64,000 nucleotides of DNA, taken from contig CAZYDH010000004.1 in the NCBI GenBank assembly GCA_964645915.1, forward strand, positions 65,068-129,067, given 5' to 3'. This DNA comes from JACNKV01 sp964645915 (lineage in GTDB: Bacteria; Fidelibacterota; Marinisomatia; Marinisomatales; JACNKV01). Below the pieces are notes generated by a model. It was not told the origin of the DNA and ran no database searches. It worked only from the letters and a program-made list of their open reading frames with translations. Below are positions 59,379-64,000 of this stretch, in pieces. Both the position numbers and the translations under genes were made by a program. Each line of letters begins with the position of its first letter. The first letter of the stretch is position 1.

Positions 59379-59932
59379 TGCTCATCATTGTTATAATTCA
59401 ATAAATGCTTCCGTAACGTTTCGATAGCATTATCATACTGATCTTGCCCTTTTATAATCCATTCAATGGCTTCTCTTAATGCTCCACTTCCACCCGGTTT
59501 TTCTGTTACAAATACTGCAGACTTTTTCACAAGCTCGTGTCCATTATCTACCGATATTGGGATTCCCACTTTTTCCATAATGATTAAATCAATTAGTCCA
59601 TCACCTAAGTAAGCTATCTCATCATCTTCAAGATTATATTTTTTCTTTAGTTCCTCATACGGTGGAAGTTTATTAAGGGTTCCATTATAAACATCTTCTA
59701 TTTTCAGTTCATCTGCTCTTGCTTGTGTAGCTTCGGAATACCTGCCGGACAGTAAGGCGATATTGATCCCGACAGCTCGAGCAAAAGCGACACCGGCTCC
59801 GTCTTCAACAGAGAACTTCTTCATTTCCAATCCATTTGATCCTTTATAGACTGATCCATCAGTTAATACACCATCAACATCAGAAATGATCATTTTTATT
59901 TTCTTTAATTTTTCTTTTAGATCTTTCATCAA
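59375..59932 (-). CDS. kdsC: Kdo-8-phosphate phosphatase
   Basis: HAD-family phosphatase converting Kdo 8-phosphate to Kdo (185 aa). Motif I DVDGVLTDGSVY, motif II LLSGRYSEAT, the catalytic lysine region LNKLPPYEELKKKY, and motif IV LGDGLIDL. The usual GDDxxD is GDGLID here, which still keeps a GDxxxD metal-binding pattern. Overlaps both kdsA and lptC by four bases. Confidence 0.93.
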   Translation of the reverse strand: MMKDLKEKLKKIKMIISDVDGVLTDGSVYKGSNGLEMKKFSVEDGAGVAFARAVGINIALLSGRYSEATQARADELKIEDVYNGTLNKLPPYEELKKKYNLEDDEIAYLGDGLIDLIIMEKVGIPISVDNGHELVKKSAVFVTEKPGGSGALREAIEWIIKGQDQYDNAIETLRKHLLNYNNDEQ

Positions 59933-60744
59933 TGTATTACATCCCAGATTCGTTTTGATTGTTCCAATAAATTTTCAAGTTGATCCAATGGCCATTGTGT
60001 ATTTGCATCAGATAACGCTTTTTCAACATCATCATGGACTTCAATAAATAATCCGTCACATCCCGCTGCAATAGCACTTCGAGTCATCGTTGGTATAAAC
60101 TCTCTTAATCCACCTGTAGTTTTACCGGATAAACCAGGTGATTGGGCGCTATGTGTTGCATCAAAAATAACAGGCTGCCCGGTCTCTTGCATAATAGGAA
60201 TCGATCTCATATCTACAATCAGATTATCATAGCCATACATCGAACCTCGTTCAGTCAACACGATAGAATCATTCCCAATTTGTTTTGCTTTTTCAACCGT
60301 ATATTTCATTTTATTCGGGCTTAAAAACTGTCCTTTTTTGATGTTGACGGGTTTACCGGTCTCTGCGGTTGCAATAATTAAGTCCGTTTGGCGACATAAA
60401 AATGCCGGGATCTGAAGCATATCCACTATTTCAGAAACCATTTTTGCCTGTGAAGGATGATGAACGTCTGTTATTATCGGAACATCAATTTGGGTTTTAA
60501 CCTCTTGCAATATTCGAAGTCCTTCTTCAATTCCTGGACCTCGGGGAGAGTCAATCGATGTGCGATTTGCTTTATCAAATGAACTCTTGTAAATGTATTG
60601 GATTCCCAATTTTTCAGCAATGTTTTTAATGGTTTCTGCAATCATCAATGCATGGTCTTTGCTCTCAATAACGCAAGGACCGGCAATGATCGGTAACATA
60701 TTACCACCGATCAGAACATCATTTATGTTGACCGTATTTTTCAT
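59929..60744 (-). CDS. kdsA: Kdo-8-phosphate synthase
   Basis: Condenses PEP with arabinose 5-phosphate to Kdo 8-phosphate (271 aa). ATG 60744 is preferred: GAGGAG lies five bases upstream and it overlaps the pyrG stop as ATGA; a GTG at 60762 would add six residues made from that ribosome binding site. Visible motifs: IAGPCVIES, YKSSFDKANRTS, GTDVH-type ITDVHHPSQ, LTERGSMYGYDNLIVDMRS and FDATHSAQSPG. The PSQ-type metal-independent versus metal-dependent class was not resolved. Confidence 0.95.
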   Translation of the reverse strand: MKNTVNINDVLIGGNMLPIIAGPCVIESKDHALMIAETIKNIAEKLGIQYIYKSSFDKANRTSIDSPRGPGIEEGLRILQEVKTQIDVPIITDVHHPSQAKMVSEIVDMLQIPAFLCRQTDLIIATAETGKPVNIKKGQFLSPNKMKYTVEKAKQIGNDSIVLTERGSMYGYDNLIVDMRSIPIMQETGQPVIFDATHSAQSPGLSGKTTGGLREFIPTMTRSAIAAGCDGLFIEVHDDVEKALSDANTQWPLDQLENLLEQSKRIWDVIH

Positions 60745-62366
60745 AAATTCTCCTCTCGACACTCGATCGTGGCCTTCACAAAATCACGGAATAACGGATG
60801 AGCTCTGTTTACTCGGCTTTTCAATTCCGGGTGGAACTGTCCTGCGACAAACCAAGGATGATCAGGTAGTTCGATAATCTCTACTAAATTCAGGTCAGGA
60901 TTTACTCCTGTGATCTTCAGTCCGTGTTTTAATAATCGTGATCGATAACGATTATTTACTTCCCATCGATGGCGATGGCGTTCAAATATTCGTTTTTTTC
61001 TGTAAGCTTCATAAGCTTTGGAATTTCTCTCAAGTATACATTCATAAGCACCTAACCGCATCGTTCCGCCTTTTGCTTTGACTGCTCGTTGTGATTCCAT
61101 TAAATCAATAACAGGATACTTTGTTTTTTTATCAAATTCAGTACTGTTAGCTCCTTTTAGACCGCAGACATTTCTGGCAAAATCAATGACAGCCACTTGT
61201 AATCCTAAACAAATACCTAAATACGGAACCTTATTCTCTCTTGCATATTTTGCGGACAATACTTTTCCTTCAGAACCTCTCGAACCAAATCCCGGCAACA
61301 ACAATATTCCATCTACTCCACTGAATATATCCTCTGCACCAGAATCCGTTTTTATATTATCCGTCTGTACCCATTTTAGCTGAACACGTGCATCATTTTC
61401 AACGCCGGCATGGATTAATGCTTCCATCACGCTTTTGTATGCATCGGGCAGTTCAATATACTTTCCGCACATTGCGATGGTTACTTTATTCCCAGGGTGT
61501 TTATAATGCTCAATAAATTCTTGAAGTTTTTCTACATTCGTTCCATCTGATAATCGCAGACGATCAGCAATTATATTACTGATCTTTTGCTTATGAAATG
61601 TTAACGGAACTTCATAGATACTTTTGACCTCTTTTCCTTCAATAACATGATCAGGAGGAACATTACAGAATAATGCAATTTTATCTCGAACTGATTTTGT
61701 TAACGGATAATCCGAACGACATAATATGATATCAGGAGCCAAACCGATCTCTCGTAGTTTCATAACCGAATGCTGAGTGGGTTTGGTTTTCAATTCTTCA
61801 CTTGCCTTAATGTAAGGAACCAGTGTTAAATGCACGATGAGATGATTATGGTATCCTACTTCAACAGATAATTGACGAATGGCTTCCAAAAACGGAAGAC
61901 TTTCAATATCACCAACTGTTCCACCAACCTCGCAAATAACAACATCATACTTTTTCGGTGTATTTACAGCTTTAATACGATTTTTAATCTCATCTGTAAT
62001 GTGGGGAATAACCTGTATTGTTGCTCCTAAATATTCTCCCGCGCGTTCTCGATTCAACACGGTGCTATAAATTTGACCGGTCGTGGCATTATTATCTTTA
62101 CCCATGTTTACATCGATGAACCGTTCATAGTGTCCCAAATCAAGGTCTGTCTCTGAACCGTCATCTAACACAAAAACTTCACCATGCTGATAGGGATTCA
62201 TTGTTCCCGGATCAACATTTAAATAGGGGTCAAGTTTTAGAATCGTTACCCGCAAACCGGAATTCTTTAATAAATAACCTATGGATGCAGCTGCAATTCC
62301 CTTTCCCAGACCGGAAATAACACCGCCTAAGACAAAAATGTATTTTACTGGATTTTTCGATGACAT
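60741..62366 (-). CDS. pyrG: CTP synthase
   Basis: Aminates UTP to CTP using glutamine (541 aa, normal). N-terminal synthetase domain with GGVISGLGKGIAAASIGYLL and LDPYLNVDPGTMNPYQHGEVFVLDDG; glutaminase domain with LLPGFGSRG, catalytic cysteine in LGICLGLQ and the histidine/glutamate pair in QFHPELKS. CTP is also the donor for KdsB, so its place between kdsB (four bases upstream) and kdsA is metabolically sensible and is a common arrangement. Confidence 0.96.
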   Translation of the reverse strand: MSSKNPVKYIFVLGGVISGLGKGIAAASIGYLLKNSGLRVTILKLDPYLNVDPGTMNPYQHGEVFVLDDGSETDLDLGHYERFIDVNMGKDNNATTGQIYSTVLNRERAGEYLGATIQVIPHITDEIKNRIKAVNTPKKYDVVICEVGGTVGDIESLPFLEAIRQLSVEVGYHNHLIVHLTLVPYIKASEELKTKPTQHSVMKLREIGLAPDIILCRSDYPLTKSVRDKIALFCNVPPDHVIEGKEVKSIYEVPLTFHKQKISNIIADRLRLSDGTNVEKLQEFIEHYKHPGNKVTIAMCGKYIELPDAYKSVMEALIHAGVENDARVQLKWVQTDNIKTDSGAEDIFSGVDGILLLPGFGSRGSEGKVLSAKYARENKVPYLGICLGLQVAVIDFARNVCGLKGANSTEFDKKTKYPVIDLMESQRAVKAKGGTMRLGAYECILERNSKAYEAYRKKRIFERHRHRWEVNNRYRSRLLKHGLKITGVNPDLNLVEIIELPDHPWFVAGQFHPELKSRVNRAHPLFRDFVKATIECREENL

Positions 62367-62370
62367 ATTT

Positions 62371-63090
62371 TTATGAATCGTATTTTTGAGTTTTTAGTAA
62401 TTGTTTTAATGACTCTAGATCTTCGGGCGTATCAACACCCCTGAACGCAAAATCAGTTATAACGGCTTTTATTTTTATTCCGTTATCTAACGCTCTTAGC
62501 TGTTCGAGTTTTAATTTTTTCTCATTCACAGATGGCGGTAATGTCGTAAAGTCAGATAAAGTCTCTTTTCGATATGCGTAAATCCCTACATGATGATACC
62601 AATCGATCTGATCTCCAGTCGGCAACTCTCTTACAAACATTGTTGCATTATTCTGATCGTCCAATTTTACTTTAACCGAATTTGGGTTCGCCATATTTTC
62701 AGATGACAATACGGTACTTACTGCCGTTGTCATCTCCACTTTAGGATCGTCAAATTCCTTCACCATCTTATCAATAATTTCCGGTTCAATCATTGGTTCG
62801 TCGCCTTGGATATTTACAACAATGTCAACAGGAATATTTTGAATAGCTTCTGCGATTCTATCTGACCCGGAAGTGTGGTTTTTTGAAGTCATTATCGTTT
62901 TATAAGGATATGGTTTCAGCGCTTGAATTGTCTTACTATCATCTACCGCAATGATCACTTCATCCAAAGTATTCGCCTTTAAAGCTTTTTCAGCAACAAC
63001 AGCTATCATCGGTTTCCCTAAAAAAGGGGTTAATATCTTTTCAGGAAATCTTACCGAACTCAATCTAGCAGGAATGACCCCGATCACCAT
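62371..63090 (-). CDS. kdsB: CMP-Kdo synthetase
   Basis: 3-deoxy-manno-octulosonate cytidylyltransferase (239 aa) that activates Kdo with CTP for lipid A-core assembly. Nucleotide-binding IPARLSSVRFPEKIL at about 6-20, NIQGDEPMIEPEII, and YHHVGIYAYRKETL are all family-typical. First gene of the long minus-strand envelope operon; the region upstream (63091-63270, A+T-rich, promoter not pinned down) should hold the operon promoter. Confidence 0.95.
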   Translation of the reverse strand: MVIGVIPARLSSVRFPEKILTPFLGKPMIAVVAEKALKANTLDEVIIAVDDSKTIQALKPYPYKTIMTSKNHTSGSDRIAEAIQNIPVDIVVNIQGDEPMIEPEIIDKMVKEFDDPKVEMTTAVSTVLSSENMANPNSVKVKLDDQNNATMFVRELPTGDQIDWYHHVGIYAYRKETLSDFTTLPPSVNEKKLKLEQLRALDNGIKIKAVITDFAFRGVDTPEDLESLKQLLKTQKYDS

Positions 63091-63270
63091 TGAAATTGTT
63101 CCTGATCATTTTTGTAGAAAATCCCATCAGAATCTTCAAACACAAATTTCAACTCAATGTGTGTGTTAATTATTTTTATAGATTTGTAAGAATAAATCAT
63201 TCGTTGATCAATCAATTATAATAGGCGAATTTAGTTTGAAATACCACAAGGAAACAGGCAATTTCCATCT

Positions 63271-63306
63271 ATAAAATGAAAACGGGACCGAAGCCCCGTC
63301 TTCATC
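63271..63306 (-). terminator. Intrinsic terminator with UUCG tetraloop
   Basis: On the minus strand the RNA folds as AUGAAGACGGG..CCCGUUUUCAU with one G-U pair, capped by GC-UUCG-GU and followed by UUUUAU. It lies 36 bases after the stop of the 121-residue membrane protein gene and so ends that transcript before the kdsB operon. Confidence 0.85.
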
Positions 63307-63341
63307 ATTCATAATACCGGAATAGTGTGGAATATCTGAAA

Positions 63342-63707
63342 TTAAGAAAGCTCTGTTTCTTCAATTTCCTTTTTCTTCTGTCCTTTATGTATCAATAAGA
63401 ATGCAACTCCTAAAGCAAACGGTAGTAATCCCCAGATTGCAGGTTTTATATCTTGTACCTGTACCCAGATTGCAATAAAAATTGAAAATCCCACTAATGT
63501 CCAAATCAAACCTAAATTACGATAATTTATCTCTTTTGGTTTTGGAAATGGAATATCAGCTCCTTTTTCTATTGCAGTAATGATCTCTTTGCTTAATAAA
63601 CTGCGTTTTCTTAATGTATACCAAAGGACAAAAAACACGACCAAAGTTGCCATAACATAAAAACCACCGGCGTTCACCATGACCATGATTGCTTCATATT
63701 TACCCAT
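63342..63707 (-). CDS. Small membrane protein (DUF6249-like)
   Basis: A 121-residue protein with three hydrophobic helices: about 13-31, 66-84 and 89-104. The segment SKEIITAIEKGADIPFPKP between the first and second is typical of DUF6249 proteins, which in Bacteroidota-type genomes often lie beside an ECF sigma factor gene. Here it is divergent from one. The C-terminus is charged (KKKEIEETEL). Function unknown; a role linked to the sigma factor is inference from context. Confidence 0.7.
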   Translation of the reverse strand: MGKYEAIMVMVNAGGFYVMATLVVFFVLWYTLRKRSLLSKEIITAIEKGADIPFPKPKEINYRNLGLIWTLVGFSIFIAIWVQVQDIKPAIWGLLPFALGVAFLLIHKGQKKKEIEETELS

Positions 63708-63771
63708 TATTTTACCTCATTTTTACTGAAATTATTGTTAAACTCGTCTATAAGACATCAGGAATATTTGA

Positions 63772-63801
63772 TTTGTTGCAAAAAATATTTTCTGCAACAA
63801 A
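63772..63801. promoter_or_regulatory. 30-base near-perfect palindrome between divergent genes
   Basis: TTTGTTGCA (63772-63780) and TGCAACAAA (63793-63801) pair exactly, and the A+T-rich centre pairs with a single mismatch. It lies midway between the DUF6249-like gene and the ECF sigma gene, with no T-run on either side, so an operator is likelier than a terminator. Confidence 0.5.
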
Positions 63802-63854
63802 ATACAAAACATGGATGTCATACATATAGCGAAGATTAATAAAGACGATTATAA

Positions 63855-64000
63855 GTGAAATTATTTCAAAAAGGGATGGAGAATAAACTTTTTACCGGTT
63901 TAGTAGAAAGTTATGGGCAACAAGTATACAACATTGCTCTGTTCACCGTTCAGGATGAAATGCTGGCTGAAGATATTACTCAGGATGTTTTTATTAAAAT
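63855..64000 (+). CDS. ECF-type RNA polymerase sigma factor, N-terminal fragment
   Basis: The first 48 codons of a sigma-70 family ECF factor, cut by the right edge. The frame opens after a TAA at 63852-63854; GTG 63855 is the first start and ATG 63876 the alternative. The sigma region 2 beginning is clear: LFTGLVESYGQQVYNIAL followed by MLAEDITQDVFIK, where E/A-E-D-x-T-Q-D-V-F is the ECF region 2.2 signature. Its regulon and anti-sigma factor lie outside the window. Confidence 0.88.
   Translation, partial: MKLFQKGMENKLFTGLVESYGQQVYNIALFTVQDEMLAEDITQDVFIK

Noticed and set aside
59375..59932. KdsC motif IV reading GDGLID instead of GDDxxD, as a possible inactive enzyme
   Set aside because: HAD enzymes tolerate GDxxxD in motif IV and the first aspartate is kept, as are motifs I-III, so activity is not in doubt on this ground.
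1..64000. CRISPR arrays, transposases, integrases, phage genes, rRNA or tRNA genes
   Set aside because: None seen on either strand; no regularly spaced repeats and no recognisable mobile-element proteins.

Overview
This 64 kb window looks like a scaffold from an uncultivated, low-G+C, Gram-negative bacterium, most likely of the Marinimicrobia/Neomarinimicrobiota kind or a relative in the Fibrobacterota-Chlorobiota-Bacteroidota neighbourhood. The grounds are an outer-membrane/LPS gene set (kdsA, kdsB, kdsC, lptB, lptC) and many secreted proteins ending in an 80-90 residue type IX secretion (T9SS) tail with the YPNPFNP signature and a final LLLK-type end. A 100-N gap flanked by an identical 55-base overlap shows that it is an assembled scaffold. 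The taxonomic call is inference; there is no rRNA gene here to settle it.

Layout. (1) 1-4924, minus: a six-gene operon rlmN - purine nucleoside phosphorylase - M20 amidohydrolase - 50-residue membrane protein - yjbQ - nucleoside kinase (cut by the window edge). (2) 5042-6928, plus: MoxR ATPase and DUF58 protein, closed by a bidirectional terminator. (3) 6984-9032, minus: TPR lipoprotein and PfkB kinase. (4) 9106-16017, plus: metallophosphoesterase, cysteine desulfurase, mnmA, two envelope proteins, rsfS, argS, marC. (5) 16012-22246, minus: an SOS-type operon lexA - imuB-like catalytically dead Y-family polymerase - dnaE2-like polymerase - SRAP protein - sirtuin. (6) 22382-46338: a surface-protein island with seven T9SS cargo genes (beta-helix protein split by a stop, WxDxR-repeat propeller, two C25/gingipain-like proteins, M14 carboxypeptidase, metallophosphoesterase, one short unknown). 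A minus-strand poly-gamma-glutamate operon, pgsB-pgsC-pgsW plus four envelope genes, is embedded in it. (7) 46348-51890: nitroreductase, then a minus-strand operon of DhaL-DegV fusion, GMC oxidoreductase and aldehyde dehydrogenase. (8) 52012-63090, minus: housekeeping and envelope genes kdsB-pyrG-kdsA-kdsC-lptC-lptB-rpoN-hflK-hflC-hslV-hslU-argF. (9) 63342-64000: a small membrane protein divergent from a truncated ECF sigma factor.

The most interesting candidates are: the seven-gene Pgs operon, which appears to couple an anionic polyamide synthase to a periplasmic protein, an outer-membrane barrel, a lipoprotein and a T9SS surface propeller; the SOS mutagenesis operon lacking imuA, with a direct-repeat operator candidate abutting a textbook lexA promoter; and the GMC/ALDH/DhaL-DegV operon, which reads like a fatty alcohol to acyl-phosphate route. 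No tRNA, rRNA, CRISPR array or transposase was found.
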